The notes below the pieces were generated by a model that saw nothing but the letters and a program-made list of their open reading frames with translations, searched no databases and was not told where the DNA came from. Source: Chlorops oryzae (taxonomy: Eukaryota > Arthropoda > Insecta > Diptera > Chloropidae). Taken from it: 64,000 nt of DNA. The position numbers and the translations under genes were made by a program. Location: positions 7,981,133 to 8,045,132 of the forward strand of contig CM035808.1 in assembly GCA_020466095.1 (NCBI GenBank), in the 5' to 3' direction. Shown here in pieces: positions 12,440 to 25,010 of this stretch. The stretch's first letter is position 1, and each line of letters starts with the position of its first letter.

Positions 12440-12612
12440 GTGCCCTCTTTCAATCAGAATTAATTTGATAATCAAGCATTCCCCGGTGGATTTTTTCCCG
12501 GGGTCACCTCACAAAAATGTGCGGCCAACAAAACAAAAAGCCGACTGTGGGCCCCTTCAGAAAGCCCGGGCCCGGGGAGAATCCCGCTTTTCCGCCCCCT
12601 ACTCTACAGACC
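12440..12612. mobile_element. C/G-rich hAT-like terminal sequence
   Basis: An otherwise AT-rich region contains GGGCCCCTTCAG, GCCCGGGCCCGGGGAGAATC and a final CCGCCCCCTACTCTACAGACC ending in CCTG. The opposite strand starts CAGGTCTGTAGAGTAGGGGG, a hAT-type end. The left boundary and target duplication could not be found. Confidence 0.35.
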
Positions 12613-12849
12613 TGATTATTTAGAAAAAAAAGCGATCACTATCTCGAGATTTTAGGTGTTTCAGGGATTCGTTATTCCATATTCGACTGTATAGGAAAAA
12701 CATTCAGTGGCAAGGAATTGTGAGCTTTTCATCAAGGCCTCTTATAAAAAGGTATATAGCTGAAAATCAACTTAATACTTATGCCCATGGAGTTATAAAG
12801 GAGGTAGTGATTGGGGCCTTAGGTTAGTTCCCTCCGATTAGTCACGATA

Positions 12850-12892
12850 TAATTCTTTCCCCTCTCGAAGTAATTTTCTGCGTACGCGCCTG
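12850..12892 (-). mobile_element. hAT-like terminus remnant (partner of 9521-type end)
   Basis: The minus strand starts CAGGCGCGTACGCAGAAAAT and continues TACTTCGAGAGGGG. Its length and second end are undetermined. Confidence 0.45.
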
Positions 12893-15800
12893 CTTACAAC
12901 TGTGAGGAAAGAAAAAATCTACTTTCAAGGCATATTCCTTATTTTTTAAAATCAAAAAAGTACCTAGTTCTTAGTTAAAACTCATCTATCGGGTATTATT
13001 TTTTTCCCTTTCCCGGGGAAGGTATTTCAATTCGAAAATTGATGCGATTTATTTCCCTTTACCAAGATCACATACCCGTCAGAGAAGTTACGAAATATGC
13101 GACATAATAGGTGTGAACGGGGTTTCAAAAATAAAACTTGAACTGATTTTCTATTGCTTCCCACAAACGACATAATGACATATAGAATTGGCTATTAGTA
13201 GCCAACTTTGCAAACTTTCTGGCTACTAATAGCCAGATGTGCTCGCAAAGAAAATTCGCCACAGTAGGTGAATACGCATCAGCAGGAAAGACAAAAACAA
13301 AAAGGTAATATGGTAACAAAAGAAAACAACATTGAGCTCCACACACGTGTATGTATGCATGTATGTACAATGTATTCATGTGTGAATGGTAGCTGTGTGT
13401 GGTTTTTGTGTGGAAGCTGTTCTTTGCTGGTGGGGCTCTCATCGGAAGAGTGCAAAAGCAGAGCGCAGCAGCAACATCGCGCTTCATTCGATGAATTCGG
13501 AGATGCAAATCAGTTTCGCGGACAGCAGTTTAGCAGTTTGCAGCAACGCCGTCAACTCGCGCATCGTTGTCCGGTATCTGTTTCGTGTATCAACGTTTTG
13601 CCGCCTGTGGCAGAGCACCGAACAGAATAGCATAGAACAAGCCGATTCTCATGTTCTAAACACGACACCCAACGCGCCAAAGCCCAGGCGGTGCGATTTC
13701 GAAAGCTCTGGCGAACACAGCTTGTAGGGAAGCGCGCATTCGGTTGGTTTCGCTGTCGTGTTCTCTTTTTATTTTGATTTTTTTTTTTGGTGGCGCACAG
13801 TATGGCGCAGCTTTGATGGCTCCAGCGGCAAAAAGCATTTTCAATTCCAATACCAATCTATCTCCTGCCCACTGTTCCCTGCCCTCTTTGCACCGTTCCA
13901 CCGGCAGACCATTCGCCACTTGCTCTGCTCCGCCGAAACAACCGAATAACAGTGGCCTCGGCGGCAGTCGACAAAAGTGTCAAAGTGCTTGTAGTTTTTT
14001 TTTTTTTTTTTGACTTTGCTCACTCAGTTTAACATTTTCGTGAGCGAAGCATTCCGCTGCCGTTAATTCCACGTGGAAGTCGCTTCTCGCTAACATGAAC
14101 TGTCATGCGATCGAACGCATTGCCGCCGCGAACTTTTTCCGCGTTCAAAGTGTAAACCTCGCAATCTTATAAGAAAAAAAAATAATAATAATAATAACAA
14201 TAACAATACGAAAGAATTTCTGATTTTTTGTTGGTTTTCGAAGAAACAAATAAACCATTAATAAATTAATTATTTCAAATGGAATTTCGTGAAAAAAAAA
14301 TTACTTTGAAAATTTCGAATTATTTCCATGCGTGCATTAACAATTTTAATAGTTATTCACAGTGAAAATTTATCCGATTCGATTTGTAAATAATATAAAA
14401 AATTAAAAAAAATTATAAAAATTATAAAAATATTAATAATTAATTCCAATAAAAGATTCTTTCGAAGCTGTGAAAGTGTGCAGAAGCTTCCTATTGGATA
14501 AAGACTTTATTCAAATCGGAAAGGTTTGCCTTTTTCCCAATAAATTTCTGATCAGAAAGGATCGCCATTGGATGCTAATTGGATGCAAGATTGAAATTGA
14601 ATTGTTCCGAATAAAATCACGAATTGTTTATTTTAAATTAATTAATTAATTTAATTAATTAATTTTGATTAGTTTGAAATTTCGGTTTGGTTATTTCGCG
14701 AGGCTTTGAAGTCGTCTGTGATTTATTCATTTCAACGAGATTGTTTTGTCTCTCTTTCATAAGGAAGGTCGAAGACATCCCAGAACGAAGTTATAATTTG
14801 GTGTCAAATGGCACAATATTCCTGTTTTTTCCAAGCATAGACAAACAAAAAAATTAATTAATTAATAAATGTAAGGATGTCGTTGTTCCCTATTTACTTT
14901 ACCACAATATCAAATTGTGCTATTAAAGTGGGTATAGAAAATTTGTGTACTCCTCTTCGATAAGACTTAATGAGATATTGTAGACAGAACATTGGACATT
15001 TAAATCACAAAATACCAATACTTTATTTTACTTTCTTTTAAAATTAACATATACAATATTTTTTCGGATATTTATGTTCGTCGGATATAAGACTTTCCCG
15101 CTTAAATAATCATCGTAACTTGTGCTATTGTTATCCTTCAATCGTCTGTACTCATTTCAAAATAAGTTTTCATCGTTCATAACAAAGGACTTGCACGCAA
15201 TTCTTTATGGTCCTTATATCCCAGGGATATTTTATAAGTGTTTTGCTGAAATTCTTTATGAACTTGATGAAGTGTGTGCGGCTGTGTTTTTCTCCAACAT
15301 TTCTATTCTTCTTTTACGGTTTCCTTTTTTCCTGGTGAATAATGTTGTAATGCCATTTCCTGTTTGGCTTTGATTTTCATTTCGATGAGACTCCGTAGAG
15401 GAACTCGGAGCTGTCCTATTTTAAAAGTATAATAAAATACCATTATTTTATGCAAACATAATCAATATCTATGGAACATCCCTAAACCGAACCAGGGATT
15501 ATTGAATTTCTAACATTACAACATAAATTATGTTCGTTAATTGAAAAGATGTTTTTACACAAAAATTTTGGAGCAAAATTTCCATGAAGCGGCTAGGATA
15601 TACACAGATTGATCAAGAAATTAAAGTAATCTTTAAAGAGACACTTTGTTGCCAATCCTAGTAGATGGGCTTTTGTCGAAGAGGGTCAAATTTTTCCAAA
15701 TTTTTTACACAGGAAAGTAAAATAATGGGCAACGAGTTTCCTCGAAACTCTTTGAAAATCTTACTCGGTAAAATGTCAGGCCTGCATGATCCTAGACTCA

Positions 15801-18800
15801 GGAATTTTCAATCTTATTGACATTATTGATGGCAGTGTTCAAAACCTTGCTTTTTATGAAATTTGGATGAACTATTAATTGTCCCACGATAAAATAATCA
15901 TGGAGTGAAAATATACCTACAACTTACCTATTACTCAAAACCCGTCGGAAGCTGTTGCCAAAAAGGATCAATATTCATTATTATTATTAATCTTTACTAG
16001 AAAAATGGATTGTACTTTCATATACCAATATATATCTTTCCGAATAATTGATAAGGATATGAGTGTTTCAAATTATGTAGGCCTTATTTGTATCAAGTAC
16101 CTTATATGAATATATAATTTTCCTAATTAGAATTTTCCATATTTTTTACACTCATCTATTTAATAACTGAGGGTGACATATGTATTTCAAGCCTTCGAGC
16201 CATCGATTTTCTATATGGAATACTCTCTGGTATTTTTTCGCTTTGAACCTATAAAGCCATCGACAATATCCTAAGGGCAATTCAACGTAAAACGGCCCTT
16301 CATGTACGCACCGTTACAGTCTTTGTATGGCCATTCTGAGAAGAAATCGCGATGCCTAACTGATTAAAGGTTCTCCAAATTCTTGACAATGACATCCTTT
16401 TTTTTCATTACCTATAGATTTTGTATTGAATATATTTCAGCTACAACAAACATCCTTGGTGTTCGGATCAATTCCGGACTCATATTTCTGAGCTTCATAT
16501 ATTTTTTTTAAATTTTGGTCTCGTTTTGGACTCATTTTGAACTAATATTTCTGTGCTTCTTATATCTTTCATTTATATCCTAAAAACGGGTCTTGAAAAG
16601 TCATCAAATTTGAGAAAATGTTGAGGTGAAGCAATATTTTTCAGTTTTCATGAATAGTGGAGTTATGGATAGGAGTAACCAATTTCAGAGACTGCTTTCA
16701 GCTTGTATTATCTTATTTATGAAGTTCCATTTTTGAGGTGGAAATATAAATTAGTATAACCTTAATTAACCCATATTATGTCAGTACTTGTAGCCTTCCT
16801 GGGCACTGTTGTCGGTTTAGAGGAATATCCTCTAAATTGAGAGGAAATTGATGGGCTTTAGCGGATATTTAGGGGAGAGAACTCTTTAGGGAAATGATTA
16901 AAAAAAACAATTTTAGGTTTTTAGAAGATTTCAGAATAAAATTTTAATAATATTTTGCCTTGTATTGAGACCTTCAGGGGATATATTCCCATAATAAACT
17001 GGTAACAAGTTTTGAGGACTAAAATCTTATTCTGTGTGATATTATTTTCTAAGTGTATGTACGTTTAGCCTGTGTTTTTTGCTTTACTCATTCTGTATGA
17101 TCAAGTATTGATCTTTAATTGAATTGTTTTTTTATTTTTCATACTGTTTAAGACATTGGGTTACAAGGACTTCTTTTCAACAACAAGTCGCATTATTTTC
17201 TACGGTAACTAGGAAAAATAATGACGCCGATTCTAGATATTCCCGGGGAGTTTTTCCATGCGGAATTGAAAAAAATTCTGCCATTCTGAGTATTCTGGAG
17301 AAGTGAATATAAAGGAACCAAGTATTTTGAACATTTTTAAGCAGAGGTCATTACATTTGTTCTTTTATTGACGCTTAGAATACTTGCGATTTCAACGGGG
17401 CAAAATTTCGAATGAAAAAAACTCATTCATTTAGAATAAGCTGAATATTTCCACGCATAGCTCACTGAACGTTTTCCACATATCAGGTCACAAATAAAAA
17501 TATTATAAAAAAAAATACAAAAAATTATATATAAACATTTGACTTCAAATGGTCAAATTGCCCCATGGCCCAAACATACATTGACGTTCTAAGAAAACAC
17601 ATCACATCAGCAGCTTTTATTATTTTCCAATTAACAATTCCATATTTCCGATAAATCATTGAAAAGCCCCTATTCGGTTGCTGCGGCCTTCCACGGCCTC
17701 CCGGTGAGTGCCGAAATCGAAAAATCGAATCGAAAAATGAATTACAACAATTATCGCGGTAATTAACACTGGCAGCGACAATAAATATGCGATAGTTCGG
17801 CTTAAATATGTACATACATATGTGCATAAAAATTGATGGAATCATAGGAGCAGAATCAGGTACACACGGATTTGTCGCGTCAACATCTCGCATTAATTTC
17901 TCATAATCAAGAGCGTTGCGATTTTTAGCGCATTTCCGCTCGTCCCGACGACTGCGACTGCGATTCCAAGTCGATAATTGGTTTAGCACTTTGAAAAAGT
18001 CATACAAAAGCTATTTTCATTCATTCGTTCATTTATTTACTTTTTTTCGAAATACCTATTATTTTTTTATTGCAAAAAAAATTGGCCGATTACAATTACG
18101 CGACAATTTAACTGAAGTGTTTATTTGTTAATTCGCTTAAAATTTTTTTTGTGAATGCTTTCAAAAATTGGTTTTCATGTCAAAGCTCAATTTTCGATAT
18201 TGTTATTTTAAAGCTTCAATTTTATCGAGTCTTTACCTCAATGGATGATATTTTTGTTGTTGCTTCCAAAGAAATTCATTTTCTATAAGTATCCTTCATC
18301 CATCCGTCATTTCAAGAGAGTTTTAAACAAAATTTTGGATATTTAAAAAAAATTTTTCTTTTACTTTCTAACGATTACACAAGAATTGACTTTGTAAGCT
18401 GAAATCTGGCAAAGTGGATTATGACACGTCTCATTCCATCGTTCCATCGTAGAGTCAGCAGCCGCCCATAAATCTACACGCACACAGCTCGAGAGCTTCA
18501 GCCTCTCGTCTCCCTATATCACAGAGTTCAGACTTTCGCCAATGAATCGAGTCCTCGTCTTCGTCCTCGTCTCCGTCCTCGTCTTCGTGTTCGTCTTCGT
18601 GTTCGTCTTCTAAGCGTCACGGCGGCAACAACAACTGCAAATGTTTTTATTGTCCTGACTGAAATCGATAGTGAGAGGCTAAAAAGTGGGCTCTCAAGGG
18701 TGAACAATTTCGAGAGCGCCTTAGAAACAATGTCGATGCGTAAGGACAAACATACATACATCCTGACAAACAGACATCCTGACAGATTCAGAAAGTTCCA

Positions 18801-19461
18801 AAAATAATTTACAAATATATAAAAATTTATACATACAACGTATAGACATCGTACGCACGAAGGGCATACACACGCAACGAGAGCAACAACAAACAACGAA
18901 AAAGTAAAAGAAAAACACCGCACAGATACACAAAATACACACAAAGCAACAACAATAAAAACAACAACAACAACAACAACAGAGTTCCACCCCTGTCATA
19001 GATAAATTTTTGGAAAGGTTCATCGTATTTGCAGGAGGAGGGATGGGACACCAATTCGATTTAAGTTGAATTTCTTTGCGTCTGAACGCACAACTTTGCT
19101 CAAGTGAAAGAAAATCGAATGAATGCGAATGATTTGAAGAGCTATCCTGCATGGCTGGCTGGAGTATCGGAACCCTATGAGAATTGCCAAAAGTGCCATC
19201 GACCGAACAACTGGGATGAGAATTGGCGAACATAAAGCAGCAGCTAAACGTATTTTCAATGAAATTCACAAAATGGATTTAAGCTGTCTAAAACTGATCG
19301 GAAGTTCTATGAGGACTTGATCGGGGCAAGCCAAATCAGCATCAGTAGGTTGTTTTTTTTTTTTGGGACTTTCGGAAGCTCGCGTTCCAGGTATAACATT
19401 GCTACATTGCTTGAAAACATTACGTTCATTTAAGCACTTCTTTCCTCGACCTTCCAAATTG
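12893..19461. other. Noncoding: islands separated by AT-rich sequence
   Basis: There is no supportable gene. 13120-14160 is a GC-balanced island with a poly-T tract (about 13996-14011). 14180-14210 holds an AAT/AAC repeat. 14640-14670 is an ATTAATTAATT palindromic tract rich in homeodomain-type TAAT cores. 15000-17500 is AT-rich without recognised genes except a satellite relic at 16440-16570. 17560-18010 and 18420-19270 are islands with a CGTCYT-type hexanucleotide repeat (18548-18611) and a CAA repeat (18946-18981). ORFs across these repeats are spurious. Confidence 0.55.
16440..16570 (+). repeat. Diverged relic of the 51-bp satellite seen at 52380-53465
   Basis: Two imperfect units carry CGGACTCATATTTCTGAGCT followed by TCATAT, then TTGGACTCATTTTGAAC, TATTTCTGTGCTTCTTATA. 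The order of motifs (GGACTC, ATTTCTGAGC, TCATAT) is the same as in the large array 36 kb away. Confidence 0.6.
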
Positions 19462-19609
19462 CAGTGTACTCTCTCTCTCTCTTAAGCGGACACCTAGGGG
19501 ACCGAAAAGTATGTCCGCTTAAGACCAAACTATTTAAAAATAATTAATAATGGAGCATTCCCAAAAAGTGTCCGCTTAAGAGGAGTGTCCGCCAGGAGAA
19601 AGTACACTC
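19462..19609. mobile_element. pogo/Tigger-like MITE (TTAAGCGGACAC ends)
   Basis: The left end is CAGTGTACTCTCTCTCTCTT followed by AAGCGGACACC. The right end read on the minus strand is GAGTGTACTTTCTCCTGGCG, GACACTCCTCTTAAGCGGACAC. The CTCTCTTAAGCGGACAC pattern is typical of pogo-group Tc1/mariner ends. TA is present on the right (19610-19611) and decayed on the left. 148 bp, noncoding. Confidence 0.6.
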
Positions 19610-20296
19610 TAAACCTACGGTCTTCAAATGAATAGGGTTCTGAATCCTTAAATCGAAAATGACTCTCTTAGCGTCCCTTAATTGTGACAAAAGAAGTAAG
19701 CTATGGACAAGGGAACTCAAACCAATGCTTCCACAACCAAAAAGCGAGCGATTAAACTAATTAAACTGAGGTAAAATAAGCCGAGGAATGGCGTTTTCAG
19801 TCATGAATTTCGAATATAAAAGTCAAAGTTATTTAGAAAAATTTTGGTTGCTCAAAATATTTTCGTCTTACTGAGTGTCCGGGGCTGGCGCATGGGATTT
19901 AATCAAAGGGGAACTTTCGACATTATTTCCTATCCATTTAAGTATTGTATTCCAGGTTAGGTCGGAACCTTGAGCAACCTTGTAGGACATCCTCATCCTA
20001 AATCGAATTGTATCTCTTAAGAAATTCATCAATCTGGTCAAAGTAGTATTCAGAGGCACCACAGAGCCTAAGATTTCTAAATGGTTCTACATTAATAGTT
20101 TTAACCTTCCTAAGTGTCAAATAGTTATGGAAATGTACACAACGAGGCAGCAAAAAGTAGATATGTATGAAAAATGGGCTTTGACGAAATCCCGAAGCAA
20201 CGACAAAAAGGTTAGAGGTACAGTATAGGAAAAGAGCTCTTGGAAAAAGGAAAGGACAGAGAGGATTTGAAAGAGACTAAAAAGCGAAAGGAGAAG

Positions 20297-20662
20297 CTAG
20301 ATTATAGGTCGTAGAAGGATTTCTAATTCTTGGGAGTTAAAGTTAAACAGCCACGACTTCAAATGATTGAGGAAATATTTTAAACTGTTTTCAGATTTTA
20401 TATAGTTAGGCAATTTATTAAAAAGTCTGCAGGAAGGTTTAGAAAAACTATTACGATAGCAAGTAGTACGAAAAGCTGGAACACAGACATTACTATTAAA
20501 GATCGTGCTTCGTAATCCATAGCTATGGGACGTTGATGGACTGAAGTTACGTTTTAGGTAGTAAGCTTTGAGGACCTTGTAGCAGAAAAGGTGACGTAAA
20601 GGTAAAATGTTACAGGATTGAAACAACTGCAGCGAATTGCTTTGCTTCTCAGCTTTGCACAT
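20297..20662 (-). pseudogene. Non-LTR retrotransposon reverse transcriptase, C-terminal fragment
   Basis: A 121-codon frame contains NILPLRHLFCYKVLKAYY, then YGLR, then RTTCYRNSFSKPSCRLFNKL and PNYIKSENSLKYFLNHLKSW. This is the conserved post-RT pattern (LPL..L..YK..., R.S..Y.....RL.N.LP..I....S...FK..LK..L) of CR1/Jockey-type LINEs. The upstream minus-strand sequence continues the similarity (LLALQKHIIRKM at about 20660-20700) but contains stops, and further frame shifts follow to about 21020. It is degraded; the 3' trailing sequence probably runs to about 19870. Confidence 0.65.
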
Positions 20663-20700
20663 TTTTCTAATAATGTGTTTTTGTAGGGCTAGAAGTTAAA

Positions 20701-23700
20701 ATACGTTAACCACTTGAGAGTAGGTACCTTTAAAGTGGTCTAAGGTAGTTTATACCTAGTTTCTTTGAAAAAGTCTGAGTAACACTGAGAATCGCCACCT
20801 TGCCAGGTGCTCGAGTGGAATTGCAGTTTCATAGAATAACGACAGGTATCTATAAAAAACAACCCAATAAAATGTCTGCAGCCTTTCCAAAAACAAAAAC
20901 CTATACATCCAAAATCCTTGAAACCGTGAGTCAGGAGGGAGAGGAAGTTTGAGCTTCTCAGGTGCGTTCGCAGTGGGTTGTTTTGGGGAGTTAAACGTCC
21001 TCGGAAATCCGATGAACCTCAAAGAAATACGTCACAATAGTCAGGATACATATTTTTGTAAATCCTTCTTTTGTTTCTTTTTTCTTCTTCTTCAATGAAA
21101 TGAAATCGGAAATTTGAAAATAAGTCGAATTTTCATTGATTGCTTTTGAATGAAATTTCTGAAGTTATTGGTCAAATGAACTCCTCCGACTCCTTCAAAA
21201 TTATAGAATGAAGTACTTGAAGAATTAATTCCGACTGGCCCTGGCCCTCGACCTTTCTCCTCAATAATGTTTATTGCTTGTTGGTAGCATGCGTGACACA
21301 AACGCATTCTCGACTGCACTGGCCCGTTGCCGAGACCGAACAATATTACCTTCCCCAATTACACACGTCCTTTCTACCTACCCCATACATATAGGTATAT
21401 GCGTGCAAGCAAACGGTCGCACGAGAATTGTGACCCTTTGGTCTATCGCTGTCACACCCTCTGATCCGATCGATTGAGAGTTCTTGATTGAAAATGTTTT
21501 CATCATCGAACTTAGCACTAAAGGTAATGAGATTTCTTTTTTTTTTTTGCTATCTTTTCTTTTGGACTATTTTTTCTTCTTTCTTTGTACTATCTAATAC
21601 GACCTTAAAGTAGTCAGCGATGGCATAAAGAGAGACAGAGATAGAGCGAGTTATAAATACATTAAATCGGCATTAGTTACGCTAAAAGCACCGGGCACCG
21701 GAACTCTCAGTGCGACCGTCCGCAATGACAGGAACGGAAGTATGTGGCATCTTTGAAAATGACGTCTCCTGCCAAGAAGGGTGGGGGTTGGGTTGGTTCG
21801 GGTGGTTTGGGTAAACTCGAGCAGAAAGCCATGAGCGCCGAATGACTTTTCCGATTCCAATGAAAAGAAGCAACTTCACAAGCAATTAAGCACACAAAAG
21901 TTTCGACGCCAAAAGCGCGAAAAGCTCCAACTCCACTTTAAAAAGAAAAAGGATATAAGAAAGCAAAGAAATGAACATACAAAAAAGAAGAAAACACATC
22001 GCAGAGGACGCGGGTTATGGAAAAATAGGGAATTCTCAGATTGAAAAAAGGTGTACACAACGCCTTTATGGACCGACAAAACAAAAGACCAGAGAGTAGA
22101 GCGAAAGCGAAAAGCAAAACTCATTGAAAGAACATCGCAGAACGGTCAGAGGAGATTCTGATGGCTCGCACATACAGACGGAACGCAGATCCATGCTACA
22201 AATATACACAAAACCCCTCGGATATGTAAGAAAAAAGAAAGCCAAAAGAAAAATAACGAAATAAAAATGAAAAATTTAAGGACGCCAGCAAAGACGACGC
22301 GTCTTTTACGACATAAAGATACACAAAAAGTCAGACGCGAAGCTCACCAAAGAGCACAAAGATAAAGTAGCTCAGTTTTTGTCCAGGCATTGTTAGACGA
22401 AGACGATGAGGACGACGATGACGAAGGAAGCTTAAAAGAAAATAAAAATAGACGCAGAACAAATGCCAAAAAGTGGCAAACGGCAAGAGAGCCACTGTGA
22501 CAGTGAGGGGGCAATTGGGGAGTCCTCGTACGCTGGACTGACGGAATGACTGAAGATAGTGCTGCTGCTGCTGCTGCCGCTGCCACTGCTGCTGAAGTAG
22601 TTGAAAAGAGCTCAATTAGGGACGTGCGAGGTGCGACCGGGTCCGGGAATATTTACACAAGCGATTGGCTGAGGGACACCAATCCGCGTCGCTTATCACA
22701 CACGAAGAAAAATAACGAAGGAGTGGCTTAAAGTACACAAAATTCACACCACAGACGGTGACGACTCAAACACTTGACGATTTGGCGTTGTTGTTGTTGC
22801 TTTTGTTTTTGTTTTTCCTGTTGCTATTGTTGTTGTCTGTCCCTCTTCTTGTTCGAGTGGTCGTGCTGTGAGCATTCCTTGGACTCCACGTTGAACTAAT
22901 GTGTCAAGCGAATGTACAATACAGAAATATGTATGTATACATGCATATATACAACTTTTTATGTGGGTAAATTGCTGTGTGTGCAGGCTTGTGTGGCTCT
23001 GTGAGCAATACACCACACACGCTCCCGAGAAATGATGGCAAACTCGAGAACTCACCATGCAACACTGTCGCTCCCCAAAAGTTTTACGGTCTTCGGTCGT
23101 CGCGTCTTCTTCTTCAACACCAAGTGGCGTCTCTATTTGCTTTCCAAGTTCCGTACTCGATTCTTCGCTCTTTCCTGCGACCTCCCCACACCGGTTCGGT
23201 CCGATCCGGTCCGGTCCGTCCCATGGCATGTTTCATTCGTTTCGTTTTGTTTCGTCGAGCCATTATGTCGCGTTGTGTGTCGCCAGCGTCAGAAAATCGC
23301 AAGTGTGACGGAACCAACAGCAGCAGCAGCATAGGAATATGGCAAAAGAGAACAGCTCCCGCGGCAGCACATAGTTGAATTGTCAACTGGGCTGTCAGTT
23401 GTTGACACCAACTGACAGCGAGGAAAAGTTAATAGAAAACTGGGAAACCGAGGGAAAGTGAAGAGCGAAGAAGACAAGAGCTAAAAGGCAACTAATGAAA
23501 ATGCCTTGCGACTTAGAGCGAGTGCCGAGAAAAATGCCATTTGCAGATAAATGAAAAGAAAGATATAAAGAAAATCGTTAAATTGGACTGAGAACAAAGT
23601 ATATAGCAATAAATGGTTGGATGTTTTTCGCTTGAGGCTTTCAGCAATGAAATATTGAGAAACTATTTTTTATGTATTTACGCTTCGATTGATTTATTAA

Positions 23701-24555
23701 GATAAAAGTTAACTGACCTATTAAAAACGTCGCAGCGGTGGCCTTTGACTATTAAGAAAAGTGTTTTTAAGAAAAGTCTCTGGGGGTAATTTTCACACCA
23801 AGGAAAATTTTTGAGGTCTCCATGGTTTCATGTCTTCTGCAAACTTTTAATTCCACAACAAGGCGGAGTCCTTTCGGATGGTCAAGCATCAATAAGATTC
23901 CAAAATATTTAAACAGCTCTTGAGTCAAGGTCGTTTAGTATGGCCTGTTTATGTAAGCCACAGCTCCATCGTTTTTTAGGTACCTAATGTACTTTTTTCT
24001 AGCTATTTTCACTTCTTTAGGTACTAGGGTACTACCGATAGTTCACCCCAAAGTAAGAAGCTATGAAATTGAAGTAGAAGACGGTAATGCTGAACCATTT
24101 TAGGTCCGATTTCATTGAAATTGTCTGTGTATATTTTCCGCTAGTAGTTTGTGAAAGCCCAAATGTACGGCTGTACCAGGCCCATTAACTTTTTCAACTA
24201 TGAGATCTTGCTTTCTAGTGTTGTGAGCACCGAGTACCGATATGAAAGGCCTGACAGTGGAAAGCGGTTCGACCTTGGCATTAACTGATGTGGCCCAAGC
24301 AAGAGTGCCAAAAGTGGGGACACGAAAATATTACACTAGTCAGTGGTGCCATGGCAGCCCCTTATTTTGTTGGTTCCAATAGATTTTGTAGCCCCACTGA
24401 GTAAGACATTTATGAACTTTGACAAATGAAAAACTGAAATTACATAGGTAAATTTGGCTAAAGCAGGTATATTTTTCCAGATAGTTGAGGCACTTAAAAG
24501 CCCCGTCCGAATGGTGCGCCCAAATTTGGATATAAGGGAATTATTTAACTAATAC
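20701..24555. other. Noncoding: LINE-derived edge then a GC-balanced island
   Basis: 20701-21020 is the probable upstream continuation of the RT fragment with broken frames. 21200-23520 is a long unique-looking, GC-balanced island with a CTG repeat (about 22559-22600), GTTGTT runs (about 22785-22830) and a CCGGTCCGGTCC-type repeat (about 23198-23218); it is a candidate regulatory block. 23600-24555 is AT-rich without recognised features. Confidence 0.5.
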
Positions 24556-24696
24556 CAGTCGAAACTCTCTATACCGAGTTTTTTTCTTAAGCGAATCTTC
24601 TCAAGGCTTTTTCGCTACATTTTTAGTAGCCTTTTTTGTCCTTATAACGAACGTTTTGCCCAGTCCCTTGAAACTCGTTATAGAGAGTTTCGACTG
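24556..24696. mobile_element. pogo-like MITE with CAGTCGAAACTCTCTATA ends
   Basis: The left end is CAGTCGAAACTCTCTATACC and the right end on the minus strand is CAGTCGAAACTCTCTATAAC. The near-perfect ~23-bp inverted repeat bounds 141 bp of noncoding sequence. The flanking TA is not preserved on the right. Confidence 0.7.
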
Positions 24697-24879
24697 TTGT
24701 GGAATTGACTTTGAATGGTGCCCATCGGATATCAATTCATATCAAATTAGGCTCCCTCAATTTTCGTAGATACCTAGCCATGAGGTTATTCTAAGGGTGA
24801 CTACATAAACGAATAGCGGCTTCAAGTTGGGACCCAGTTAAACACATAATGAACACTTATGTATCGAACAGTGACACGC

Positions 24880-25010
24880 CAAGCGATGGGCCGGATGTAA
24901 AAACACAAACCGAGCCGAAACATTAGATCCTTAACCGGTAGATCAACTGATTGACCCAAGAATAGGCTGGGACACTGGAACACACAAGTAGAAGAATATT
25001 CATTCACAGA
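24880..25010 (+). pseudogene. Non-LTR retrotransposon tail remnant
   Basis: GACCCAAGAATAGGCTGGGA and the following ~25 bp match 1312-1362 at roughly 80%. In the shared frame both read DP-x-IGWDT, with stops around. It is a fragment only; function lost. Confidence 0.35.

Noticed and set aside
9521..12892. A single 3.4-kb hAT element bounded by the two CGCACGCAGAAAAT-type ends
   Set aside because: The flanking 8-mers differ, no transposase frame lies between, and other elements occur inside; kept as two separate termini.
17525..18007. 160-codon minus-strand ORF
   Set aside because: No recognisable domain, heterogeneous composition, overlapping simple sequence; length is compatible with chance in a GC-balanced island.
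18721..19269. 182-codon minus-strand ORF with poly-Cys
   Set aside because: Generated by the CAA repeat at 18946-18981 read in the CTG/TGT phase.
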